64,000 bases of DNA from Utricularia gibba (Eukaryota > Streptophyta > Magnoliopsida > Lamiales > Lentibulariaceae): assembly GCA_002189035.1 (NCBI GenBank), contig NEEC01000010.1:3286001-3350000 (forward strand). The letters run 5' to 3'. The notes under the pieces were generated by a model. It saw only the letters and a program-made list of their open reading frames with translations, ran no database searches and had not been told where the DNA came from. The first letter of the stretch is position 1. Each line of letters opens with the position of its first letter. A program made the translations under genes and the position numbers. Shown here one piece after another: positions 24,524 to 34,118 of this stretch.

Positions 24524-26179
24524 TTCTATAAGCCACCGAACAAGAAAAAGTTTCTTTGTCAGAAAAAAAAAACAGAGGACCCCAAATAGCCAAAGGCGGC
24601 AGAAAACCAGGGTTAACCCTCAGAAATTCCGATTCAGGTCACGCCCGCATAAACCTTTCAAGAAGATGTACACACAGCTCTCCAGCGACAAAATTTGGTT
24701 TCCTGTGGCATCTGAAGAGTAAAATACGAAAATGCACAGGGCAGTCTGTCAGAAAACATTCATACAAAAAACCCAAATAAAAATCGGAGAAGATAAAGGA
24801 AACCAGAAGAATGAGTTACAGAAGAGACGTAGATCTGAAAAACGTAAGTCACAGAAGGCAACCCTTCTACAGGACATCTATTCGACGAAGCTGTAAACCT
24901 ACAAGAAAAAAAAAAAAAAAAGAAAGAAAGAACTTCACCCCAGGTCATGTTTTTGTGCCCTTCCCCATTTTTCTGATGTTAAAGGAAGAGTTCAATTGAT
25001 CAAGAACGATTCTAAGGCCAGTACTTCAGAGCACCTCGGTATCATTGCTGGGTGCTGCGCATTCATACGTTGCAAGAATCCGAATTCAGAGTTTGTACGA
25101 CAAGAGAGGACTGCAATTTATGGGTGTAGTGGTGTAAAGAAAGTAGAGTTCGACAGCGTCCTTGTTTTGGGACTCGCCACCGCTCACCGGCGAGAAAGAC
25201 TTGAGAAAGATAAATGGAAAAGGAGCTCAAACCGCTGAAGCCTATACACGGCGTGGCCTACCCGTTCATTCGCCATTGAAATACAGGGAAAAGAAACACA
25301 GAAAATACATTAATTTCCACGAAAAAAAGACAGGCTGCTGGCTGCCTTGCTGGGCTGGGGCAGTAGGCACGACACATCTCAACATCTGGGTCGACCCGGT
25401 GGCATGTCGCAGACCATGGCCAAATCAAACCCAAACGAGACCAGGTCGTTGGTGGTGGAGGTTAAAGAGGACGATGGGATTTTCCTTATGCCACCAAATA
25501 GCGAACTGCGTGTGGAGAAGAAATCAAGGACTGTGCGCAATCGCTTTTGTTAGGAAGCTTCTCCTGAACACGAGCTTGTTCGATGACATTCTTGGAAAGC
25601 TACTTATGGGCTGGACCTTCGTGCTTATGCGACACGAGAGCAGAGTGAATATATCTTCAACCATGATTCTAGTACCAAGTTTCACTAGAATATTGTTTTA
25701 TGACTGCATTCCAATGTGACTCAAACTGCAAACAGGGAGGGAGAGGGGGAACTTCAGATGCTGGCATTCTTTGATAACCAAATACTGGGATGGAACGAGT
25801 GTGTTACTTCAGTGACCTCAGCAAACTTCATATGATCAAGATTTGCGAGAAAATGCGTACTGATACTGAAAAGCCAACTGCAATATTAGCCTTGTTCTCT
25901 GAGTTACATAAAAACAGAGCACCCCCAGCAGCTTCAAGCTGCTTTTTCATCTCAGCATCGTGAGACAAACGACATTGCAAACGTACGGTGCAAACAGAGA
26001 AACAAAACTACATCCACACCTCGTGACTCCAGTGAATGAAAATGGCATCAGCTAGGTGACGAGAAACTCAGGTGTCATGGATATATACGGAAGCTTCTCC
26101 AGCTTGCATTCATCTGTGGAAAGAAGTCACTTGAAGATGCATCATGCTTGAAAAAGAATACGGAAAAGTTCAAGGAGAA
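24524..26179. other. Upstream region of the PWWP gene and 3' flank of the Aux/IAA gene
   Basis: 1.65 kb without a supported gene. A 185-codon open frame at 25162-25719 shows biased, family-less composition and is taken as chance. Includes an A16 run at 24906-24921. Confidence 0.5.
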
Positions 26180-27806
26180 CTAACTTTGCAGTCTTGGGAG
26201 CTCAGTGGTCTTCAGTACACGAAGCCTCTTTACTGTTGCTACGAACATGCTGCACACAAGAATGAGGATAAATCATCAGAAGCATTCTTTTCAAAGCTTA
26301 TTGCAGATTGATCAGAATCCGAAGGAAAAAAGTCGACGGAAAAGACGAAGTGTCGCATCAACTTAAGTGAGATGCTTACGGCCAAGGGAGATCCCCCACA
26401 AGCATCCTGTCCCCTTCATCATCTTCATAAACCAGGGTATATTCCCTGCTTTCGTTTACTATACTGGTAAACAACATTCTGCCATCGCTGTCACCTTTTG
26501 TTTTGTCATCAAGACTATTACTTTGAGCTACAACCAAACTCCAATGTAAGTTTTCTACGCAATAATATTGATCAGCTAGCGCATCAATGGATCCATCTAC
26601 CTGGAATAAGATCTCTGAAGAGTTCATCAATAGCCATGGAGAGCTTCTCATAATTATCATATGCACTTATGTCGATTTTCCTTCCGATGGGAACACCATC
26701 CATATTGATCTTTACAAACAGAGGCCTGCATCCTTCAGTCAAGGCCTCATCTGCAGACTGAGTACCTAACTTCGATGAACTTCCAATTTTTTTTGAGAAA
26801 GATCGGATAGGCGGCCATCCCACAACTGAAGCAGGAGAAGTCCTACGGCATCCAAAGCGAGTGCAGTATAGGAGGGAGAATTTAAGGAAACTAGTAGCAC
26901 AAACTAATACTAAATGAAATCTTTGTACTACAAGATGCGGTAAACAGCTTAACACATCACCTACTTCAAGTTAAACGTAAAACCTCCTATCTTAGCTCCA
27001 GATCCGGTGGCATGAACGGTAAAATCTAAAGTTTGGTGTCTTGTTCAAGCGGGTAAAAATGCAATCAAATTTACCAAAAACCATGCAGCCAATCTCAGAA
27101 ATGCAAAAAAAATGAATGAAGAGACCAGAAAACACTCAAAAAGCTAATCTTGCAGCAAGATGGTTATCAGTAACTATAAAGATGTACGTGAACAAAACTT
27201 GCTTTTGAGCAGACAATAAAGAAAACACGCCACACAAAGGACCCCAACAGGCAAAGATTTGGATAAAAGCAGGAAAATACAAACTTTCTTAGACACGGGA
27301 AAAAAGAAGAGTGAAAGATGGAAAAATTTACCTTTTCTGCGAGCTGCTGCAATTCGGAGGAGTTGTATTCACAGGAGCTCGTTGAATCAACTTCTTTTCT
27401 GGGTTATATATCTCTGGGTTTGCTCTACCTCCAATAGGCTGCGATGATTCTTTCGTTAATGATATCAGCTGCACGTGTTTGGGCTCTGAGTTTGCTGATT
27501 CAAGATGAAATGGAACCCTTTTTTCGGGCACCGGAGGTTTAAACACAAGAGAAGTCTGGGAACCAGAGCTCTTAGAGAAGAAGCCATTAGAATATACAAA
27601 TTCGTGGTCGGTTTCTTTAGAAGTTCTGCTAATGTTTCTGATGGACCAACTTCCCCCGGTGGACCAAGCCTCAGTTCAAGCTTTTGATCTAAAGATGGGC
27701 TACGGCTTATCTCCTCCACCCCTTCAACAACTGTATCTCTTTCCTTCTCCATGAAATCATGAAACTGCAGACAACTCCCCTCCGTATTTCTCAGATACCT
27801 CTCCAT
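26180..27806 (-). CDS. Aux/IAA transcriptional repressor (IAA18/26-like)
   Basis: Exons (minus) 27332-27806, 26601-26842, 26380-26527 and 26180-26249, 311 aa with one corrected base. The start MERYLRNTEGSC leads to domain I (LELRLGPPG, about residues 43-51, an EAR-type LxLxL repressor motif). Domain II, the auxin degron, opens exon 2: VVGWPPIRSFSKK. The PB1 domain (III/IV) has PLFVKINMDGVPIGRKIDI, YEKLSMAIDELF, EYTLVYEDDEGDRMLVGDLP and MFVATVKRLRVLKTTEL. Aux/IAA proteins block ARF factors until auxin triggers TIR1/AFB-mediated degradation; the GWPPIR core is intact, so auxin-dependent turnover is expected. The frame breaks in the C run 27653-27657, one base short, between domain I and the linker. 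An intron-containing 5' UTR probably reaches about 28300. Confidence 0.9.
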
Positions 27807-28626
27807 CTCTTCACAAAGAAGGCTGCAGGGGCACAAACTAACAAACAAAAGACAGCAAAAAGAGAGCTTTTTTATCCAACATTTCAGGCAAAGTTCATAC
27901 CTTGAGTTCCAACTGCTTAGAGGAAGTATAGATTCTCAAAACTCCGCATCATTAAACAGCCAAACGGACGTCTGCAACACTATCTCTGAAGTGCAGCAAG
28001 CTACAGCTCAACACACAGAAAGAAAAAGTAGGCCTAATGGAGTGGCAAAGAGAGGAGGAGCACCACACTTGTTGTAGCTCTGAGTGCCTTAGCCTTTCAA
28101 AATTTTAATAATCTCCGGCAACGTGTAGTGGTTGTCTGACGACTCAACTAAAGGAAAACAGTAGACCCATGAACAAAATAAAAAAGGAATACAATAAGAG
28201 AAAGTGTAGCTGTTGCCATAGCTGTAGCGAGAAAGGGAAACTACTTGCCTACAGATATCATCTACAGACGGACCCGACGAATTGTTTCCTCTCTGCGGAG
28301 TCGCAGGCTCCCTCCAACTAGGCCAGCAGGGAAAACCAAAAAAAAAAAAATCTTCGAAAAAATGGCATGGAATTTCTGTTGACTAGACATCTTATTTTTA
28401 AAAAAATTACAAATATCAAATTATTTTATTAAAAATAATTTTTGAAAACATATTCCCAAAAATCTTATCTGTATGAATAAATTATTAAACAAATTCAAGA
28501 TGGAATGGTGGGCCAGGCCACCCTTTCTTTCTCTATTGTGGAAGTTGTGAATTGGGCTATGTTTTGTAGAGTATGTTGGGCCACTTATATTTGCATTACG
28601 TGGGCCTGGAGAAGCCCAACTGAAAT
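27807..28626. other. Aux/IAA leader and promoter, then a site II cluster
   Basis: 27807-28340 should carry the Aux/IAA 5' UTR and promoter. From 28380 to 28480 the DNA is AT-rich. The end of the stretch carries the site II cluster listed separately. Confidence 0.5.
28509..28606 (+). promoter_or_regulatory. Cluster of site II (TGGGCC) motifs
   Basis: Exact TGGGCC at 28509-28514, 28577-28582 and 28601-28606, with near matches TGGGCT and AGCCCA between and after them. Such density is typical of promoters of plant ribosomal, mitochondrial and growth genes. It points rightwards to the unrecognised ORF at 28627. Confidence 0.5.
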
Positions 28627-29001
28627 ATGCCGGTCGTCCGGAGTTCCGAGGTGTCAGGGCCAAGGGTTTCTACAGGAGCACTTTCTTTGGTATCGGTAGC
28701 GATGAATTCGCGGTGTAAAGCATTCTGGTGTTTCTTGAACACGGGTTTAGATCCCAGATCCCGGTTCCCGATTGAGGCTTGCAATTTTGCCCAGGAAACC
28801 GCCGTGGCGACGATGAGGTTAGAGAGAAATCGGGGGTTGGTGGAGGAAATATGGAAATTCTTGAATACGCTGACAGTGATTTCAGCTTCGCTCCCACGAT
28901 CTTCCGCAGTTGCAGTCAAGGTCTCGGAGAGGAAGCGTTCAGGAAAAAAGGCCGAAGCGTTGGGTTCAGCTTCGACGACTACACTCTTGGGGTTTGAATA
29001 A
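28627..29001 (+). CDS. Unrecognised ORF downstream of a site II cluster
   Basis: A 124-aa ATG-started frame, MPVVRSSEVSG..., rich in Arg, Ser and Ala with few acidic residues, followed by LVEEIWKFLNTLTVISASL and a basic KVSERKRSGKKAEAL patch. I do not recognise a family. The composition of the first 70 residues would suit an organelle targeting peptide, and the upstream site II cluster supports a transcribed gene. A second ATG at 28702 is a possible start. Overlapping frames on both strands are also open here, so the coding frame is not certain; given the indels elsewhere in the window, the true frame could change partway. Confidence 0.3.
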   Translation: MPVVRSSEVSGPRVSTGALSLVSVAMNSRCKAFWCFLNTGLDPRSRFPIEACNFAQETAVATMRLERNRGLVEEIWKFLNTLTVISASLPRSSAVAVKVSERKRSGKKAEALGSASTTTLLGFE

Positions 29002-29246
29002 GGGTGAACCACTATTCAGAATGGTTGGATGTGGTCAAAGAAAACATTCAGAAAGTGAGCGGAGAGCGTGGGAGTTCAGGCGGCTTCGATTCTAGATGTC
29101 AAGAGGGGTGGGTGGATGGGGAACAAGTCATGGACAAGAAAAGTATGGGAGTTCAGACGGCTTTGGTTTTCAGCCATCTGAAGGACCATCCACACTGCAC
29201 CTCCACATATACTCTCTTCCTTCTTCCTCCTACTCCAAAGCCAAAG

Positions 29247-29594
29247 ATGGGAAAAACTGAAGAAGCCCTCTGTTTCTCCCCATCTCACAACTGCGGCTGC
29301 TTTAGAACCGTACTGGGCCACGGCCCTTCGAGTTTCCAGGCTAAAAAGAAAGCCTCGACCTTGACACTGGTGTGGCGAAGAATCAAGGCGAAGATGGGGC
29401 TTAGCCATAAGCATCACGGGGATTCCTATAGTAGCACAACAGGGACAGCGGTTTATGATTCGTTCTCGTATTCCCAGAACTTCGATCAGGGGTTGCTGTG
29501 GATGAACGAACCCGAAAATGTGCCTCGTTCGTTCTCAGCACGTTATGCTGCTCCATCATCAAAATTCTTACATGCCTCGTATGCTAATATGTAG
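29247..29594 (+). CDS. Small conserved plant protein of unknown function
   Basis: The ATG at 29247 gives 115 aa beginning MGKTEEALCFSPSHNCGC. A basic stretch (LVWRRIKAKMGLSHKHHG) precedes the most telling part, AVYDSFSYSQNFDQGLLW, followed by RSFSARYAAPSS. The combination YDxxSYSQNFDxG...W and RSFSARxAxPS is one I associate with small, uncharacterised angiosperm proteins. There is no signal peptide or membrane span. The frame stays open upstream to 29004, but those extra residues lack the family pattern, and the 29247 start sits just behind a CT-rich leader. Confidence 0.6.
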   Translation: MGKTEEALCFSPSHNCGCFRTVLGHGPSSFQAKKKASTLTLVWRRIKAKMGLSHKHHGDSYSSTTGTAVYDSFSYSQNFDQGLLWMNEPENVPRSFSARYAAPSSKFLHASYANM

Positions 29595-30147
29595 TAGTTT
29601 TGCTGTGAATGTTTGAATGGATGTTCTTGATCCCTGAGTTGATTTTGTTCATGCTAACTTATATGTACTCATCCATCTCTGGGGTTGGGGGTGTCTTCTG
29701 CTGACATTTTCATTGAACGAGTAATGGGAATCCAAGGGTTTCATGCCTAGTGATTCTTCCATGGCAATGTATTCCTCTGTATCTCAATAAAAAATCATGT
29801 TGTTGGTTTTTGATCATTCAATTTTTGTAAAAACATTCAGAACCGCCAACTGGAATCGAAGTTCTTGTCATTGGGTTGGGCGCATGATTTAATTCTAGTA
29901 CCCAATCCGACATGGCAATCGTGTGGTGGTAAGTGAATATGGTGGTGACATGGCAGGTAAAGAGACAATGGTTTTTAGGAGTGGATAGGTTTCATTTCAT
30001 CCAAACCACCGCCACAGCTGTAGATCGAAACAGACCTGCTATTTTCTTCGATATTATTAAGAATCTTTCCATGGATCAGATAATGTTGCCGGTGTCGCTC
30101 ACAGCTATGGCTGCCTAGAGTAGAGATTATATTCGCTTCGGAGTGAG
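29595..30147. other. Intergenic region before MFP1
   Basis: About 550 bp: 3' UTR of the 29247 gene, with an AATAAA signal near 29787, and the MFP1 promoter. No gene seen. Confidence 0.5.
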
Positions 30148-32543
30148 ATGGGATTTCTTGCGGGAAGCTGCTCTTCTGCTTCACTTGTGTGTTCACCATG
30201 GCCCCTGCATCCGCAGATGCAGCACCCACCGTTTTTGTTGACTTCCCAAAGAACGAAAAGGGAAAAAAGAGTGGTTTTCGCTACCCTGCGGGAGGAATCT
30301 GCACCAAAAGGAATGATTTGCAAGAAAAGATTGATTCTTTTTATGGGGTTTGCGATGACTCCGTTTATGAATCTAAGGGGGCAGGCTGCTGAGCAACTTT
30401 CGGCAGGTTGGTGATTCTGTTATTATCTTATTGCTTTTGAAATGTGTTATTCGACACAAAATTGTAATGCTTTTCTATGGGTTTTAGATGACACTGCTCT
30501 TGTTGATCAACAAAACAAACCTGCGGTAAACCAAATGTTATCACATGTGAATGTGATTGGAGTTCTGGGGTCTGCTGCTCTTGCCCCACTCTACTTATCA
30601 GCAAAGAAGGAAAAGGAAGCTTCAGATGCAGTTCTTGAATCTGTAAGTTATCTAGTTAAAGTTCCATTCCTTGCTTGATTTCTGTAAATGTTCCATATAA
30701 TATGATACAGCAGTGTTTTCCCTGGTCTGTGAGCAATAGATCTGAGGTTCCATTTGCGTTGTATACTGTGGTTTATTGGGCTCGTGGGGTATCAATTAAG
30801 GTGGCTTTGATGGCACAGATGAATGCTGAACTGAAGGAAAAGCAAGCCGCCATTGGTGTCCTTAAAAAGAAGCACGAGTCGGATCTTGTGAGTGAGAAGG
30901 AAGCCCGGAAAATGGAACTGGCAAAAGCCAACGAGGAGAAGGGAAAACTTCTCAGTCAAATAGAACAAGCGAATGAGATAATCTCTAGCCTGGGTGAGGA
31001 TTTGAAGTCTGAGAAAGAAATAGCTGAAGAACTTGGCAGCCTTGTCGACAGGCTAGAATCAAGCCTGCAGAAGGCCTTCGAAGAGAAAAAAGAGTTGCAG
31101 CAAGAGCTGGAATTGAAATGCAATTCTATGGAAGTGCTGGAGGAAAGGGTGAGGCTCCTCTCTTCAGAGTTAAACGAAAGGGAAGCTGTTCTTCAGAATG
31201 CAGCTTCTGAGCTTGTTGAAAAGGAAAGGGAGTTGGCTGAGTTAAGCTCTTCTTATGAGGAGGCAAGAGATGAAGTTTCTGCTCTGAAGCAGGAGATCCA
31301 AGAACTAAAGAATGCTGATTCAGAGAAAGGAAAAGAGCTGGAATCGAAAAATTCACTTTTGAGTGACCTGAATGTGGAGTTAGCTTCCACACGGGCTGAA
31401 CTTGACAAATCACGAGAAAATCTTGACACCCTTTTGAAGGAGTACGAGGATTACAAGACATCTGCGGAGATAGAAGCTGCTTCAAATGCCAATCTGCTGG
31501 TGGAGAGAGAGAAAATAGTTCAAGATCTTGAGGACCAGCTTACTGTTGCTCTAGATGATCTTCATAATCACAGAACTTTGGCCGCTGACTCCACAAAAGA
31601 AAGAGATGATTTAGCTGGTTTGCTGAGCACTGAGCTACAGAACGTGAAGAATCTGGAGCATCAACTTAAGATCACTCAAGATTCTTTAGATAAATCAACA
31701 GGTGTTGCATCCGACCTGATGAAGCAGCTTCAGTTATCAAAAACCTTGAACTCGCAACTTGAATCTCAGGCCATCAAGATGAAGGATGATTACAACAAAG
31801 CTAGAGCTTCACTTGAAAAAGATGTTACACAAACAAAACACGAGGCAGAAGTCCTAGCTGATGAGTTGAGATGGACAAAGGAGCAAGCAATAAGCTCAGA
31901 AGAAGAACTGCAAAAGTTGTCCGAAGAGCTGGCTGCGGTGGTTGAAGAACGTGACAGCCTTGAGAAGGAACTTGTCATTGCACGTACAGCGGCTGAAAAA
32001 GCTAGTCTTGATCTTCAAAAAGAAGTGACGGTTGCTTCTTCGTTGAAGAGGGAACTGAATGATTTCGAAGCTCGATTTGCAGACGAAAGGGCCGCAAAAA
32101 CCACAGTTGAGACACATTTAGAACTGGTCAAGAAGTCCCTGGACGAAATGAATCATTACGTTTCAACACTTACCAAAGAATTGGAGGCTGCAACATCTCA
32201 GATTTCCAGTTCCAAGGATGAGAAAGAAGCCCTCCAAAAAGCCCTCGAGGAACAAAAAAAACTATCCCAAGAAGCCAAAGAGAGCTTGGAAGAAGCACAC
32301 AATGTTGTCATGAGGATTGGGAAGGAGAGGGAAATGTTGGACTCGAGAGGAAAGAAACTTGAAGACGAATTAGCCGCTGCAAAAGGCGAACTTCTTCGGC
32401 TGAGGAGCGGACTGAGCACGTCGACAGCTGATCAAGAGAGCTACCCGCAAGTTGAAAATGAAACTAGCAGCAATATTCCCGTGCCCGCAAGAAGAGCTGC
32501 TAGGAGGAGAAAGGTCACAGCTTCTCAGAGAGAAGGGTCATAG
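30148..32543 (+). CDS. MFP1: MAR-binding filament-like protein 1
   Basis: Exons 30148-30406, 30488-30642 and 30819-32543, 712 aa, the usual MFP1 length. Residues 1-60 are a Ser-rich plastid transit region; a hydrophobic stretch follows at about 62-78 (LILFMGFAMTPFMNLRG) and a second at about 107-126 (VNVIGVLGSAALAPLYLS). From about residue 140 to 690 the protein is one long coiled coil full of heptad Leu/Glu/Lys patterns, and it ends in a basic RRAARRRKV tail. MFP1 was isolated as a matrix-attachment-region DNA-binding protein and is now known as a thylakoid-associated coiled-coil protein that helps place starch granule initiation. The order transit peptide, hydrophobic segments, coiled coil and basic end matches that family. 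No frame lesion. Confidence 0.92.
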
Positions 32544-32925
32544 TAGAGACACTACACCCCGTCGCATGCACCACTGATCATCCATATAATCAACTCGGGA
32601 ACAGTACTTCATTCCTTTGTGAGGGATTGAGATATCTTGTTAACTGTTTTGGTTATTTTGTATGCAAAAAATATTAAATACACAACAAAACATTGGGAAA
32701 CAAACCTATTTTTCTCCGAAGAATTCAACCAAAAGAACCTTGTCCCAGGAATGCGAATCCGCCACTCCAGAACCACATCTAATTCATTTGGTAGTGATTC
32801 TTAATGCGAGTTGCCTACGTAAGTGATTTGATTCGTTTACCCACTTTATGCATTTGGATGGTTTTCGTAATCTACTGCCACACTTTATATTCCAAGACTC
32901 TGCTCCCGCAAGAAGTTGTGACGCA
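32544..32925. other. MFP1 3' UTR and upstream region of peptide gene 1
   Basis: About 380 bp, no other feature seen. Confidence 0.45.
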
Positions 32926-33186
32926 ATGAAGAACTTCAAACCTCAACTTCTTCTCGTTTTGCTCACACTAGTTGCCATCACGGGCACGGCGGTTCTGGAT
33001 TCCCCACCTCCGCCGCCGCCGCCAACATTTTCAGTCTGTTTCCACACTTGCCTGGGAGAATGCCCCTATGACAAATACGATTGCTACAACTGCTGCTTCT
33101 CTGAATGCGCTGCCGGAAGGTTTCGCAACGGCTGTCTCCGGTCCCCCCTCCGCCGCTCCACGGCGGCAAAAAGGGTCATTAAATAA
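32926..33186 (+). CDS. Secreted proline/cysteine-rich peptide 1 (tandem pair)
   Basis: An 86-codon single-exon ORF. MKNFKPQLLLVLLTLVAITG is a signal peptide with likely cleavage near residue 22-25, then a run of seven prolines and a core with eight cysteines at residues 38, 42, 46, 53, 56, 57, 61 and 70: C-x3-C-x3-C-x6-C-x2-CC-x3-C-x8-C. The core shares most residues with the gene 400 bp downstream (SVCF, CPY, YDCYNCCF, AGRF/SGRF). I do not recognise a named family; the spacing differs from plant defensins, thionins and lipid-transfer proteins. A role as an apoplastic defence or signalling peptide is inferred from the secretion signal and cysteines only. Compared with its neighbour, the proline tail is lost through an apparent missing base in the C run 33143-33148, which changes the last residues and stop. 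Confidence 0.7.
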   Translation: MKNFKPQLLLVLLTLVAITGTAVLDSPPPPPPPTFSVCFHTCLGECPYDKYDCYNCCFSECAAGRFRNGCLRSPLRRSTAAKRVIK

Positions 33187-33584
33187 GGAGGCAGCTGGAG
33201 GCGTCGGCTTTGATAGAGTTACTACTGTTAGGTGGGCGCCTTTGTTGTTTTCCACCCCCAACCAGGAACCAATAAACTCATGCGTTGGAAGAAAAAATAT
33301 TATTATTATTGGAATATATTTTGGAATAAAAAGGTTGAAAATTCAAGCAAAATGGACGTCGGCATAATTAGTCATTCTTCAACGCGTTAATTATTATTAA
33401 TTTTGTTTCTCAACAAGGGATGAAAAACAAAGTCAACCAACGAAATTATATAATTAATATATTAAACGTGCAAAAATCAATTTTTTTTTTAAGTTCGGAA
33501 GAGGAAAAGTCAACTATTTCAGTCTCCGGTCCTAACTATAAATACCGCTGCTGCTGCTGCTTACAGTAAGCCGTACAAGAAGCA
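33187..33584. other. AT-rich spacer between the two peptide genes
   Basis: 3' UTR of peptide gene 1, then AT-rich DNA with T and A runs, ending in the TATA-box promoter of peptide gene 2. Confidence 0.5.
33537..33544 (+). promoter_or_regulatory. TATA box of peptide gene 2
   Basis: TATAAATA lies 41 bp upstream of the ATG at 33585, followed by a short (CTG)n run, leaving a leader of roughly 10-15 nt if initiation occurs at the usual distance. A sharp TATA box is in keeping with a regulated gene. Confidence 0.55.
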
Positions 33585-33869
33585 ATGCAAATGGAGAGCG
33601 TCAAGCCTCAGCTCCTTGTTTTCGTGATGCTAACGGTCATCTTCATGTCCGACACAGCGGTCCTAGCTTTGACGGTGCCGCCGCCGCGGATGCCATCATA
33701 TTCCGTTTGTTTCCGTACTTGCCTGAGAGACTGCCCGTATCCTAGATACGATTGCTATAACTGCTGCTTCACTGCCTGCGCCAGCGGAAGGTTTCCTGGT
33801 TCCTACGGCTGTCTCGGGTCTCCGCCTCCGCCGCACCACCCTGGCCGGAAAGTCATCGAGAGGTTGTAG
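33585..33869 (+). CDS. Secreted proline/cysteine-rich peptide 2 (tandem pair)
   Basis: A 94-aa single-exon ORF. A hydrophobic signal peptide (LLVFVMLTVIFMSDTAVLA) is followed by a short PPP element and the eight-cysteine core at residues 42, 46, 50, 57, 60, 61, 65 and 76: C-x3-C-x3-C-x6-C-x2-CC-x3-C-x10-C. The tail has PPPPHHPGRK. Layout, cysteine spacing and several blocks (SVCFRTC, CPY, RYDCYNCCF) are shared with the gene just upstream, so the two are tandem duplicates. Two C-x3-C pairs resemble the helical-hairpin peptides, but the extra CC pair and the proline arms differ. No known family could be assigned; function is unknown. A start at the second ATG (codon 3) is also possible. Confidence 0.75.
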   Translation: MQMESVKPQLLVFVMLTVIFMSDTAVLALTVPPPRMPSYSVCFRTCLRDCPYPRYDCYNCCFTACASGRFPGSYGCLGSPPPPHHPGRKVIERL

Positions 33870-34118
33870 AAAGCATATATGATTTGGGTTTTGGTGTATA
33901 AAATGAAAATTAGTATAAATGATGGCACAAACCTTTGCATTTTCAGACTGAACAAAAATATTATGGCTGAAAATAGCGAACAAACTCAGCTACTTCGGAG
34001 ATCGAATCATGACCTTACCGAAAAATGAGATCCTCCGCCGAAAATGCATGGCCATTTTCCCTATTCTTTACTTTGCTAAAGCTTCGTAGGTTCATAGGAT
34101 TGTGTTTACTGAGAATCA

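Noticed and set aside
25162-25719. 185-codon plus-strand open frame upstream of the PWWP gene
   Set aside because: Odd composition (many Trp, Arg, His), no motif, no splice context; lies in the leader/promoter region.
28596-29012. Minus-strand frame antisense to the unrecognised ORF
   Set aside because: The promoter motifs and the ATG arrangement favour the plus strand; neither frame is certain.
31126-31485. Minus-strand open frame inside MFP1
   Set aside because: Antisense shadow of the long coiled-coil exon.
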